From the NCBI GenBank assembly GCA_020638335.1, contig JACKIT010000002.1, forward strand, positions 62,001 through 126,000: 64,000 nt of DNA, read 5' to 3'. The notes under the pieces are model-generated. The model made no database searches and was not told the DNA's origin. It worked only from the letters and a program-made list of their open reading frames with translations. The stretch's first letter is position 1, and every line of letters starts with the position of its first letter. Position numbers and translations under genes: made by a program. Of the stretch, positions 17,085-25,345 are shown in pieces. This stretch comes from Rhodospirillales bacterium. Lineage in GTDB: Bacteria; Pseudomonadota; Alphaproteobacteria; Micavibrionales; Micavibrionaceae.

Positions 17085-17552
17085 ATGTCAGGCTTAGATT
17101 TCAGCATGGCGTGTTCGGGAGAATACGCCTACGGTGATGGTATTGATATCATTAGTCCTCAGGACGGAGGGTCTGGTGGCATTCCATATGCAGGGAGTGC
17201 TCTACAAAAAAAACACAAAATCGAACAGGTTAAGCGTGATGAGCAGGCGGAGGCGGCTGTAGAAGATATTCTACGAAACAATCATAAAAACAAACAGGCC
17301 GGTCAGACGGCGCGTGTCAGCGAGGGGATTTCAACAAACGTTCTTACTGTTAAACCGCGCGCTTCAGGAAACAGCGGTGCTCATACAGGAACAACGTTAC
17401 AACAGAAACGGGAAGGACATACCGTTATATGTGCTTGTAAAGGCAAGCTTAAGGATGATTTTTCCGAAGGGATCAGCTTGGGCTACCTTCCTGTGGAGGA
17501 TGCACGAATAGTATGCGAACCGGAGCGTGATCCGATTGAGCTTGGGCGTTAA
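17085..17552 (+). CDS. Unknown 155-aa protein
   Basis: Starts MSGLDFSMACSGEYAYGDG with gaagga upstream. Gly/Ser-rich N-terminus, charged middle, and a C-terminal part with HTVICACKGKLKDDF. Three cysteines, no transmembrane segment. It diverges from the preceding gene, and its 3' end overlaps xerC by 4 bp on the opposite strand. No family recognised. Confidence 0.5.
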   Translation: MSGLDFSMACSGEYAYGDGIDIISPQDGGSGGIPYAGSALQKKHKIEQVKRDEQAEAAVEDILRNNHKNKQAGQTARVSEGISTNVLTVKPRASGNSGAHTGTTLQQKREGHTVICACKGKLKDDFSEGISLGYLPVEDARIVCEPERDPIELGR

Positions 17553-18577
17553 GCCCGTGGATGGGCGGCTTTGTAGATCCGCAGCAATTTTTCGGCATTG
17601 ACTTCCGTATAGCGCTGGGTCGTCGACAGGCTCGCATGGCCCAGCAATTCCTGAATTTCGCGTAAATTGGCGCCGTTTTGCAGCAGGTGCGTGGCAAAGC
17701 TGTGGCGCAGGGCGTGGGGCGTGGCGTTTTCCGGCAGGCCGAGGGTGGTGCGTAAGGATCGCATGGCTTTTTGCGCGACGCCCTGATTGAGCCGTCCGCC
17801 GCGCTGGCCGAGGAAAAGCGGTTGAGCGTTATTGCGAAGAGAAGCGCAGCTTCGCCGCGGCAATCCAGAATCTGGATTGCTTCGCGGAGCCTGTCCTCCG
17901 CGCAGGCGGGGGGCTCGCAATGACGTATGGTGAAAAGGGCATAGATCGATATAGGCGTGTAATGCCTGCTCAACAATATCAATGACCGGGACCTGGCGTT
18001 CTTTGCTGCCTTTGCCGATGACGCGCAGAAAGCCGTCGCGCGGCATATCGTTTAGATTCAGGCTAAGGGCCTCGTCAATGCGCAAACCGCAACCATAGAG
18101 CAGGGTGAACAGGGCGCGGTCGCGCTGGCCGATCCAGTCTTCTTTGGCCAATAAATTGGCGGATTCCAGTACATTGCGGGCTTGTTTTTCATGCAAGGGG
18201 CGGGGAATTTTGTGCGGCAGTTTCGGGCTGCGCACCGCGTTTATGGCGGCATTGTGCGTGATGCCCTGTTTGTCGAGCCAGCTGAGGAAGTTCTTGATAC
18301 CGGACAGGGCGCGGGCGCGGGTGGCGTTGCCCGCTCCATCCATCGCCCGGCGTGACATCCAGGCACGAAAATCACGGATCGAGATGCCGGACAGGTCGTT
18401 TAACCCCGGATTTTTGCCTAAATGTTCATATAAGAACTTTAAAAATACATTTAAATCATTATTATATGCACGTAGCGTATGTCTGGAGAGCTGCTTTTCA
18501 TGGTGCAGATAATCCTGCCAGCGGCGCAGGGCATCGGTTAGGTCGGCGGCACATAAAGCGAGGGTCTCATCTTTCAT
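17549..18577 (-). CDS. xerC: Tyrosine recombinase XerC with an in-frame repeat insertion
   Basis: Site-specific recombinase that resolves chromosome dimers at dif together with XerD. From the ATG at 18577 it has 342 residues (usual about 300-310). SAM-like N-terminal domain (1-110), then the catalytic domain: R166 in YGCGLRIDEAL, K192 in GKGSKER, H288 and R291 in HALRHSFATHL, H314 in LLGHASLSTT and nucleophile Y323. Residues about 218-251 are encoded by a family-A palindrome between the lysine hairpin and the HxxR box; no catalytic residue is lost. The DUF484 gene lies upstream in the same direction, as in other proteobacteria. Confidence 0.93.
   Translation of the reverse strand: MKDETLALCAADLTDALRRWQDYLHHEKQLSRHTLRAYNNDLNVFLKFLYEHLGKNPGLNDLSGISIRDFRAWMSRRAMDGAGNATRARALSGIKNFLSWLDKQGITHNAAINAVRSPKLPHKIPRPLHEKQARNVLESANLLAKEDWIGQRDRALFTLLYGCGLRIDEALSLNLNDMPRDGFLRVIGKGSKERQVPVIDIVEQALHAYIDLCPFHHTSLRAPRLRGGQAPRSNPDSGLPRRSCASLRNNAQPLFLGQRGGRLNQGVAQKAMRSLRTTLGLPENATPHALRHSFATHLLQNGANLREIQELLGHASLSTTQRYTEVNAEKLLRIYKAAHPRA
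17827..17925. repeat. Family-A palindromic element inside xerC
   Basis: cgttattgcgaag pairs with ctcgcaatgacg; inner ggcaatccagaa/tctggattgc. An additional GC-rich segment (ctgtcctccgcgcaggcggg) extends one arm. Translated in frame on the minus strand with no stop. Confidence 0.8.
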
Positions 18578-18617
18578 GGTATAGTCATTTATCTTAAAAA
18601 TTTTACAGCTCTGCAAA

Positions 18618-18688
18618 TTGCCGTTTTTTCAAAAATCTTACTCATGTACCATCTGTACACTGCGTCGCTTTTTGAAAAAGCCGACAAT
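18618..18688. repeat. Family-G palindrome between xerC and the next gene
   Basis: ttgccgttttttcaaaaatc pairs with ctttttgaaaaagccgacaa; the central part is ctcatgtaccatctgtacac. It lies in the 267-bp divergent spacer of xerC and the 89-aa gene, in which I see nothing else firm. Confidence 0.6.
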
Positions 18689-18844
18689 GTTAGCTGCGCT
18701 GACCCTTCGGGTTCGATGGCCGTAAAATTTCTAATCTAAACGACTACAAGATGGTATCACGGTGGGCTTTGTAGAAAAACTTGCTTTTTCCTGATCGTAT
18801 CGCTATAAGTATTTTTCATAATTATTGAAGTGAGGTTAAAGGTT

Positions 18845-19114
18845 ATGGGTAACGATAAGACTGTAAATGACGATTGGGCTGGTGCTGCATATTTGGTTGC
18901 TGATCGATTAGGCGCTGGATGTAAGCTTTCTGCCCTTCATTCACCATATAGCGTTGGGGAGCAGCTGATGTTTGCTGTTGAGCATAGTGCCGTTGGAACA
19001 TCTGTTCGTTCAGATTTTACGGTTGATCATAATGGCGGTGAGTATCGTTTTGTTAAAGGAACGAATCCAGAGACAGGCAATCCTGCTTTTGTTCCTGAAG
19101 AGTGCGCAGTTTAA
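18845..19114 (+). CDS. Unknown 89-aa protein
   Basis: Starts MGNDKTVNDDWAGAAYLVAD; the ATG has tgaggt 8 nt upstream. A small soluble protein, probably beta-rich in its second half (SDFTVDHNGGEYRFVKGTN). Convergent with the DUF484 gene and overlapping it by 4 bp. No family recognised. Confidence 0.5.
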   Translation: MGNDKTVNDDWAGAAYLVADRLGAGCKLSALHSPYSVGEQLMFAVEHSAVGTSVRSDFTVDHNGGEYRFVKGTNPETGNPAFVPEECAV

Positions 19115-19818
19115 ACGCTCAGCCACAGTCTAAGGCAGCGTTCAATGACGCGGGCGAGGAAGAGGATCTGGTCGGTGGCCTGAGTTTCGTTGAACATGTC
19201 CGGATCGCGGCTGCCGAACGCGAGAATGGCCGGGGGCGTATCCATTGAAATGCCGATATGCAGCAGGATTTGTGATTTGACCAGCGTGGCGCCGCCGCCA
19301 TAGATGGCTTCGATGCCGTTGATATGATCCTGCAGGAGAACCGGTTTATCCCCCATCCATTGGTTGACGGTGCCTTCGGGCACGGCGGTGATGCCGGTGG
19401 TTTGAATATGGGGGATGGCGTCGCCGTCGGTCTCGACAATCAGCACAGCAATATCAACATCGAGCATCCCGGCCAGATCCATAGTGATGGCCTGAATGAA
19501 GTCATGGAAGTTTGTCGCTTCGAGCAGGCGCAGAATCGCCGCGTGGATGCGCTGCTGGTTGTTCATATTGGCGCGCGAGCTTTCAACGATTTCGCGCGTG
19601 GTCTCCATGGCCTCGTCCTTTGCCGTTTTGAGGCGCTCGATCATATAGGCCTGAAAATCGGCGGGTTGGCCGCGTACCCCACGCTTTTTCTTCGGGATGA
19701 GGAGTTCAAAAACGTCAGGGTTGTCCTGCAGGAAGTTTGGGTTTTCCTTGAGGAACTCAATAATGTCGTCTTTGCTGGTCACGGAAGGTTCAACTTTTTG
19801 AGAGGCGGTGTCAGACAT
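19111..19818 (-). CDS. DUF484 family protein
   Basis: 235 residues from MSDTASQKVEPSVTSKDD. The N-terminal segment IIEFLKENPNFLQDNPDVFE is the characteristic DUF484 opening, followed by a coiled region and a GAF-like domain (MLDVDIAVLIVETDGD, then LLHIGISMDTPPAILAFGS). DUF484 genes commonly sit beside xerC, as here, but the biochemical role is not established. Start at 19818 is set by the family start; a 12-residue extension is possible. Confidence 0.85.
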   Translation of the reverse strand: MSDTASQKVEPSVTSKDDIIEFLKENPNFLQDNPDVFELLIPKKKRGVRGQPADFQAYMIERLKTAKDEAMETTREIVESSRANMNNQQRIHAAILRLLEATNFHDFIQAITMDLAGMLDVDIAVLIVETDGDAIPHIQTTGITAVPEGTVNQWMGDKPVLLQDHINGIEAIYGGGATLVKSQILLHIGISMDTPPAILAFGSRDPDMFNETQATDQILFLARVIERCLRLWLSV

Positions 19819-19944
19819 AGAGCAAATTCTAACATCGAGATACGTCTTTACCAAGAGGTGAGAAAAATTAGCACTAGATTTTTTTTTTTTGATAATGTGA
19901 TTATGTAATAAAAAACAGCTTGAGTAAAATAGTTCTTAAACCTA

Positions 19945-20223
19945 ATGATTCGTTCTCGTTTGGATATAAAAAAATCTCTTCTTCAAAGAGCTTTTGAGGA
20001 AAACAGGGGAAGAGAAGTCATTCTTCTCATACTTTGGCGCCAAGCTGCTGTGCAAGCGCAAGTTGGAAAAAGCTGGGAAAGTTACTGTAACTTTGAACGT
20101 AAAAACGCTGGCAATGCCCGTGCAGTTAGAATGCTCAATCTGCTATCGCGTGAGGAAAACGCAGGCGTTGAGTTTGAGGATAGTGACAATCCGTTTAACT
20201 CTGGGCCGGATTCAATAAACTGA
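19945..20223 (+). CDS. Possible 92-aa unknown protein
   Basis: The frame MIRSRLDIKKSLLQRAFEEN has protein-like composition with a charged acidic tail (EFEDSDNPFNSGPDSIN). No clear ribosome site. It ends one base before the end of the convergent aldolase gene. It may be spurious. Confidence 0.35.
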   Translation: MIRSRLDIKKSLLQRAFEENRGREVILLILWRQAAVQAQVGKSWESYCNFERKNAGNARAVRMLNLLSREENAGVEFEDSDNPFNSGPDSIN

Positions 20224-20880
20224 TCACAAAATACTCTGACCAGTTTTTTTCCAATCCTCAACAAAGGCGGCGAGGCCGGATGTTGTGAGGGGATGTTTGT
20301 AAAGCTGGCGAATGACGGCAGGTGGGGCGGTCATGACATGGGCACCCATTTTCGCGCTTTCGACAATATGCAGAGGATTGCGGATGGAGGCGACCAGCAC
20401 CTCGGTGTCAAACTGCGGATAATTATCATAGATGCGTACAATGTCGGAGATCAGCTGCAGGCCATCTTGGGAAATATCATCGAGGCGGCCCACGAAAGGC
20501 GAAACAAAGGCAGCGCCGGCTTTGGCGGCGAGAATGGCCTGAGCCGGTGAGAAACACAGCGTCACATTGACAAGCGTTCCGTCATCGGAGAGTTCTTTAC
20601 ACACGCGCAGCCCGTCTTCGGTCAAGGGCACTTTCACCGCGATGTTGTCGCCCCATTTGCGGATGACTTCGGCTTCTTTGCGCATGGTATCGTAGTCGGT
20701 GGCGGCGACTTCGGCCGATACAGGCCCATCGACGATGCTGCAAATCTGCTGAATGACCTCTTTAAAGTCTCCTCCCGATTTGGCGATCAAAGAGGGGTTG
20801 GTTGTTACCCCATCGACCATGCCTGTGGCGGCCAAAGATTTGATTTCATCAATGTCACCTGTGTCGACGAAAAACTTCAT
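20224..20880 (-). CDS. fsa: Fructose-6-phosphate aldolase / transaldolase-like protein
   Basis: 218 residues, the short Fsa/TalC class of transaldolases (TIM barrel). [20 protein letters not shown] and [15 protein letters not shown] are the family N-terminus; the Schiff-base lysine is K83 in [26 protein letters not shown] and [12 protein letters not shown] follow. Relatives act as transaldolase or as fructose-6-phosphate aldolase, and sequence alone does not decide. The gene is next to priA, as in many alphaproteobacteria. Confidence 0.92.
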   Translation of the reverse strand: MKFFVDTGDIDEIKSLAATGMVDGVTTNPSLIAKSGGDFKEVIQQICSIVDGPVSAEVAATDYDTMRKEAEVIRKWGDNIAVKVPLTEDGLRVCKELSDDGTLVNVTLCFSPAQAILAAKAGAAFVSPFVGRLDDISQDGLQLISDIVRIYDNYPQFDTEVLVASIRNPLHIVESAKMGAHVMTAPPAVIRQLYKHPLTTSGLAAFVEDWKKTGQSIL

Positions 20881-20915
20881 TAATATTGCCCTTTGAATTT
20901 TTAAATTTAAGAGTT

Positions 20916-21000
20916 TTTACCACAGATAAACACGGATAGACACAGATTATATTATTCGAAATTCCTTATCTGTGTGTATCTGTGTCCATCTGTGGTTAAT
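20916..21000. repeat. Gene-free palindromic element, family C, upstream of priA
   Basis: Left arm accacagataaacacggat and right arm atctgtgtccatctgtggt (minus complement accacagatggacacagat) form a long hairpin around ttattcgaaattcc. The arms repeat a 10-nt unit (cagatNNACA). The same design, in a cgaat version, brackets the GxxExxY gene in the atp operon. It fills the divergent fsa-priA spacer. Confidence 0.75.
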
Positions 21001-21009
21001 ATATAGATT

Positions 21010-23382
21010 ATGTCCCAGGTGCAATTGTTTGAAGAAGGCGCGCAGAGCGTTCCGCAAAACTGCAAATCTATCCTTGTCCCGTACCCGGTGGATAAGGCCT
21101 ATGATTATATTGTGCCGGAGGGGATGGATGTGCAGGTCGGTGATTACGTGACCGTGCCGCTTGGCGGGCGCGAGGTGTCGGCAGTCGTGTGGGGCGAGGC
21201 GGTTGGCGATGTGAAACCTGAAAAGCTCAAGGCGATTGTCCTTAAACACTCTATGAAGCCGATGCCGCGGGTGATGCGCGAATTTATAGATTGGGTGGCG
21301 CGTTATACGATGTCGCCGAAAGGTTTTGTGCTGAAAATGGCGCTGTCGGCTCCTGGAGGGTTAATGCCTGTTAAACCGGCGAAGGGGTATGTAATCGCTT
21401 CGTCATTGCGAGGAGGATCGCTAGATCCGACGCGGCAATCTATATCCTCTGGATTGCTTCGCTCTGCTCGCAATGACGTTGTTAGAAATATCAAACTGAC
21501 GGATAAGCAGCAAAAGGTTCTTGATGCGCTCGGCAGCGGGCAGGCGATGATTGCCGCGGATATTGCGCGCGCGGCGGATGTCAGTGCGGGCGTGGTGAAG
21601 GGGCTGGTCGGCAAGGGGCTGGTTCGGGAAGTTGATATTTTTAATCCGGCGCCATGCAAGCGGCCTGATTTTGAGCATGGTCATGCAATTCTGTCGGAAG
21701 ATCAAGACGCTGTGGCCGGGCGGTTAAAAGATGCGGTGAAGGCGAAGGAATTTCACGCGGCGTTGCTGGACGGGGTGACGGGCGCGGGGAAGACGGAAGT
21801 GTATTTTGAGGCCGTGGCTGAAGCGTTGAAGCACGGTAAGCAGGTGCTTATTTTGCTTCCTGAGATTGCGTTGTCGAATGCGTTTTTGGACCGTTTTGAA
21901 GCGCGGTTTGGTTGTGCGCCAGCATTGTGGCATTCGCACTTGTCTGCGGGTCAACGCAAAACCACATGGCGCGGTGTGGCGGAAGGTCATACCAAGGTTG
22001 TGGTGGGTGCGCGCTCGGCGCTGTTTTTACCCTATCAGGATTTGGGGTTAATTATTGTCGATGAAGAGCATGAGCCCGCGTATAAGCAGGAAGACGGCGT
22101 GATTTACCATGCGCGGGATATGGCGGTTGTGCGCGCGAAACTAGGCGGTTTTCCGATTGTGCTGGTCTCAGCCACGCCGAGTCTTGAGACGGTGCATAAT
22201 GTTTGGATAGGCCGTTATGAGCATTTGCATTTGCCCGACCGGTTTGGCGGGGCGCGGATGCCGGATATTGAGCTTGTCGATATGCGCAATAAAGAAGACA
22301 AGCCTGATGCGCAGCATTTTATTTCGACCAGTTTGAAAGAGGCGATGGTTCAAACGCTAGAGCGTGGGGAGCAGACGTTATTATTTCTCAACCGGCGGGG
22401 CTATGCGCCGCTGACGCTGTGCCGGTCTTGCGGGCATAGGATGGAGTGCCCGCGCTGTACGGCGTGGCTGGTGGAACACAAAAAGAGCGGTTCTTTGCAG
22501 TGTCATCATTGCGGGTATTCGCAGCGCGCGCCGAAGCATTGCCCCGAATGCAGCGAGGAGGATAGTTTTGTCGCCTGCGGGCCGGGGGTGGAGCGGATTT
22601 ATGAAGAGGCGCGCAATTTGTTTCCTGAGGCTAATATTTTGCTGCTGGCCAGTGATACGGCGGAAAACAGTGAGGTGCTTAGCAAGATGTTGCAAGACAT
22701 CAAGGACAACAAGATCGATATTATTATCGGGACGCAGATTATCGCCAAGGGGCATCATTTTCCGAATTTGACGCTGGTGGGCGTGGTGGATGCAGATTTG
22801 GGGCTGGGCGGCGGTGAGCTGCGCGCGGCGGAGCGCTGTTATCAGCTCTTGCATCAGGTGGCCGGGCGTGCGGGGCGGGAGGATAAACGGGGCCGCGTCT
22901 TGCTCCAGACCTTTATGCCGGAGCACCGGATTATGAAGGCGCTTGCGCATGCTGTAGATTCGCCCCCCCACCCTAACCCTCCCCCCCGTGGGGGGAGGGA
23001 AGAAGTGCGGAGCGCTTTGGGTGGGGGGGGATCAGCAGGCCGTGATGCCTTTCTTCAGGTTGAAGCGGCGGAGCGGGAAGCGGCGCATATGCCGCCTTAT
23101 AGCCGGTTGGTTGGAATTATTGTGTCAGGGCGAGATGAGGGGCAGGTGCTTGAGGTGGCCAAGGCGCTGGGGCGCTCTGCGCCGCAAGGAGAGGGAATTA
23201 CGACGCTGGGGCCGGCACCTGCGCCGTTTGCGCGGCTGCGCGGGAAGTTTCGGTATCGTTTGTTAGTGCAGGCGGATAAGGCGCTGGATATTCAAAAGAC
23301 GATTGCGCATTGGGTTGGCGGGGTGAAAGTGCCGTCAGCCGTGCGGGTCTACATAGACATCGATCCGCAGAGTTTTTTATAG
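21010..23382 (+). CDS. priA: Primosomal helicase PriA with two in-frame repeat insertions
   Basis: 3'-5' DNA helicase that restarts stalled replication forks. 790 residues. N-terminal DNA-binding domain (about 1-110) with VPYPVDKAYDYIVPEGMDV. Walker A in GVTGAGKTEVYFE, DEAH-type box in IIVDEEHEPAYKQEDG, and zinc-binding cysteines from CRSCGHRMECPRC to KHCPEC. GTQIIAKGHHFPNLTLVGVV is motif V. Two foreign stretches are present: about 131-157 (family A) in the N-terminal linker, and about 651-674 (family B, PPHPNPPPRGG) before the C-terminal domain. Both are in frame and leave the motifs intact. Confidence 0.96.
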   Translation: MSQVQLFEEGAQSVPQNCKSILVPYPVDKAYDYIVPEGMDVQVGDYVTVPLGGREVSAVVWGEAVGDVKPEKLKAIVLKHSMKPMPRVMREFIDWVARYTMSPKGFVLKMALSAPGGLMPVKPAKGYVIASSLRGGSLDPTRQSISSGLLRSARNDVVRNIKLTDKQQKVLDALGSGQAMIAADIARAADVSAGVVKGLVGKGLVREVDIFNPAPCKRPDFEHGHAILSEDQDAVAGRLKDAVKAKEFHAALLDGVTGAGKTEVYFEAVAEALKHGKQVLILLPEIALSNAFLDRFEARFGCAPALWHSHLSAGQRKTTWRGVAEGHTKVVVGARSALFLPYQDLGLIIVDEEHEPAYKQEDGVIYHARDMAVVRAKLGGFPIVLVSATPSLETVHNVWIGRYEHLHLPDRFGGARMPDIELVDMRNKEDKPDAQHFISTSLKEAMVQTLERGEQTLLFLNRRGYAPLTLCRSCGHRMECPRCTAWLVEHKKSGSLQCHHCGYSQRAPKHCPECSEEDSFVACGPGVERIYEEARNLFPEANILLLASDTAENSEVLSKMLQDIKDNKIDIIIGTQIIAKGHHFPNLTLVGVVDADLGLGGGELRAAERCYQLLHQVAGRAGREDKRGRVLLQTFMPEHRIMKALAHAVDSPPHPNPPPRGGREEVRSALGGGGSAGRDAFLQVEAAEREAAHMPPYSRLVGIIVSGRDEGQVLEVAKALGRSAPQGEGITTLGPAPAPFARLRGKFRYRLLVQADKALDIQKTIAHWVGGVKVPSAVRVYIDIDPQSFL
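21401..21478. repeat. Family-A palindromic element inside priA
   Basis: cgtcattgcgaggagg pairs with ctgctcgcaatgacg; inner gcggcaatc and ggattgcttc. 78 bp, 26 codons, in frame. Confidence 0.85.
22961..23031. repeat. Family-B palindromic element inside priA
   Basis: C-rich arm (caccctaaccctcccccccg) and G-rich arm (tggggggaggga, then gggtggggggg). 71 bp, translated in frame as Pro/Gly-rich sequence. Confidence 0.8.
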
Positions 23383-23568
23383 AATTCCTAATGTTTTATA
23401 TGTGTGGACAGGTTCGGGGTCCATATTGTCAGTTTCTATCTGACGGCCCCCGAGACTTGCGGCGACTTTTTCGTTTACGATTTGGTTTAGTTCCTGCCAG
23501 TCCTCTAGTGTAATGGTTTTGCCTGATGAATCTGCTTGATACCATGAGTCTGATAATGATCCTGACAT
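23377..23568 (-). CDS. Unknown 63-aa protein
   Basis: MSGSLSDSWYQADSSGKTIT begins at an ATG with ggaga upstream. Helical middle (LEDWQELNQIVNEKVAAS). Its last codons overlap the priA 3' end by 6 bp on the other strand. No family recognised. Confidence 0.5.
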   Translation of the reverse strand: MSGSLSDSWYQADSSGKTITLEDWQELNQIVNEKVAASLGGRQIETDNMDPEPVHTYKTLGIL

Positions 23569-23708
23569 AATTATCTCCATTTATATTTGCTATATGTTGT
23601 ATGGCGGGTAAAATGTCAAAAATATTAAGTTATGTCAAACATTATTTACGGCGAATGTTTGGGCGCAGCCGCCTTCCTTTCAGGCGCATTTTATGAGAGC
23701 ATTATTTT

Positions 23709-24506
23709 ATGAGCGCCAAGGTTTTACCAGCCCAGATTACCTCTTATGATCTCCTTAAGAGTTTTGCATTGCTGACGATGATTATTGATCATATTGGCAT
23801 GGTGTTTTTTCCGGATGATTTGTGGTGGCGTGCGGTTGGGCGGATGAGTTTTCCGGTGTGGATTTTTCTGGTTGGTTATGCGCGCAGCCGGGATGTTCCG
23901 ACGGTTTTCTGGCTGGGGGCGGGGATTTTAACGCTTACGGATTTTATCACTGGCGATGCGGTGTTGGCGCTGGATATTCTGGTGACGATTGGGCTGACGC
24001 GTTTGGTTATTGATAAAGTCATGGTTTATCTGGCGCCGGAATCTCCGCAGTTTTGGATGGTTTTTGGCGTTTTGACGGCGTTGGTTCTTCCGAGTTTTGT
24101 TTTGTTTGATTATGGGACGCTGGCATTTTTGATCGCCGGGTTTGGGTATATGGTGCGGCATTGGCCTAAAGATGGTGCCGCGGTTCAGAAATTACAAGAG
24201 CGTTACATGGTCGGGGTTATTCTGGTTTATGCCGGGATTGAGGCGGTGAGTTTTGGCTTTTCGACGGCGCAGTTTTTGTTTGTATCGGCTGGTGTTACGG
24301 CTGTTTTCTTATTGCTGCTTAGCCCGTTTAAGCCAAAAATTCATGAGGGGCTTGATGATCGTTTGGGGCCGGTTTTAAGCGGGATGCTCAGGTTGTTTGG
24401 GCGTCATTCACTGGTCATTTATGTTTTGCATCTTATGGCGTTTAAATTTACGGCGATGGCTTTGGGGCTTCACGAATATGGGTTGTGGAACTGGCGATGG
24501 CTTTGA
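23709..24506 (+). CDS. TraX-family membrane protein, copy 1
   Basis: 265 residues, about eight membrane segments. YDLLKSFALLTMIIDHIGMV, FFPDDLWWRAVGRMSFPVWI and FLVGYARSRD match the TraX family, named after the F-plasmid pilin acetylase. Chromosomal relatives have no established substrate. The histidine in IIDHIG is conserved in both copies here. It overlaps the second copy by 10 nt. Confidence 0.82.
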   Translation: MSAKVLPAQITSYDLLKSFALLTMIIDHIGMVFFPDDLWWRAVGRMSFPVWIFLVGYARSRDVPTVFWLGAGILTLTDFITGDAVLALDILVTIGLTRLVIDKVMVYLAPESPQFWMVFGVLTALVLPSFVLFDYGTLAFLIAGFGYMVRHWPKDGAAVQKLQERYMVGVILVYAGIEAVSFGFSTAQFLFVSAGVTAVFLLLLSPFKPKIHEGLDDRLGPVLSGMLRLFGRHSLVIYVLHLMAFKFTAMALGLHEYGLWNWRWL

Positions 24507-25336
24507 GCGGAGTTTTAAAAACTCAGAAAATATCTTCTGCACTGACGTCGTATGATCTTCTGAAAGCGCTGGCGCTGGTTTTAATGGTCGTGGATCATGT
24601 CGGTTATTTTTTCTTTCCTGAAGAGATCTGGCTGCGGGTGATTGGGCGTTTGAGCGTGCCGATCTGGTTTTTTCTGATCGGCTATGCGCGTAGCCGTGAG
24701 ATACCACGATTGTTTTGGATTATGGCGCTGGTCGTGGTTGTCTCTACTCTTATCTCCGGGGAATATCTGTTTCCTCTCAATATTATTTTTACTCTCATTC
24801 TGGCGCGGATGAGCGTGGACTGGCTCTATAGGCATGCTTTACGCAATCGCGATGCTTTTTTGGGAATGTTCTTTTTGCTTTTATTCGCCGCGTTGCCGAG
24901 TCTGGTTTTTGTGGAATATGGGACGCTGGGGTTTTTGTTTACTCTTATGGGGGCTTTGCGTCGGCATAAAGGGGATGTGAGCGCGCCGCGCCAGATGATC
25001 TGGGCGTTCTTTGCGGCCAGTGGTTTTGTTTATGTTTTGGTGCAGAGTTTGTTGCTGCCGAGTTTGTCTGCGGGGCAGTTTGTCTTTTTTGTGGCAGGTA
25101 TGATGGTTTTGAGCATTTTGTTGTATCGGTTTGAGCCATGTAGCTTTGAAAGGGTGAATGTGCGCTCCTTTCCTCCGGTGGCCCTGCTTATGCTTTTGGG
25201 GCGGCGGACTTTAGAGTTTTATGTTTTGCATCTTTTGGTATTTCGCGCGGTTGCCATGGTACTTGACCCATCGCGTTTTGCTTTTGGCGAGTTTAAGGTT
25301 TTTGCTTTTTCTCAGTTGCTTTCATTATTACTATAG
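24497..25336 (+). CDS. TraX-family membrane protein, copy 2
   Basis: 279 residues from the ATG at 24497; a GTG at 24485 is also possible. Paralog of the preceding gene with YDLLKALALVLMVVDHVGYF, GRLSVPIWFFLIGYARSRE and the late motif LEFYVLHLLVF, which mirrors LVIYVLHLMAF in copy 1. The overlap with copy 1 indicates translational coupling. The conserved pair may act as one acyltransferase unit (inference). Confidence 0.82.
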   Translation: MALSGVLKTQKISSALTSYDLLKALALVLMVVDHVGYFFFPEEIWLRVIGRLSVPIWFFLIGYARSREIPRLFWIMALVVVVSTLISGEYLFPLNIIFTLILARMSVDWLYRHALRNRDAFLGMFFLLLFAALPSLVFVEYGTLGFLFTLMGALRRHKGDVSAPRQMIWAFFAASGFVYVLVQSLLLPSLSAGQFVFFVAGMMVLSILLYRFEPCSFERVNVRSFPPVALLMLLGRRTLEFYVLHLLVFRAVAMVLDPSRFAFGEFKVFAFSQLLSLLL

Positions 25337-25345
25337 CATGTGATG

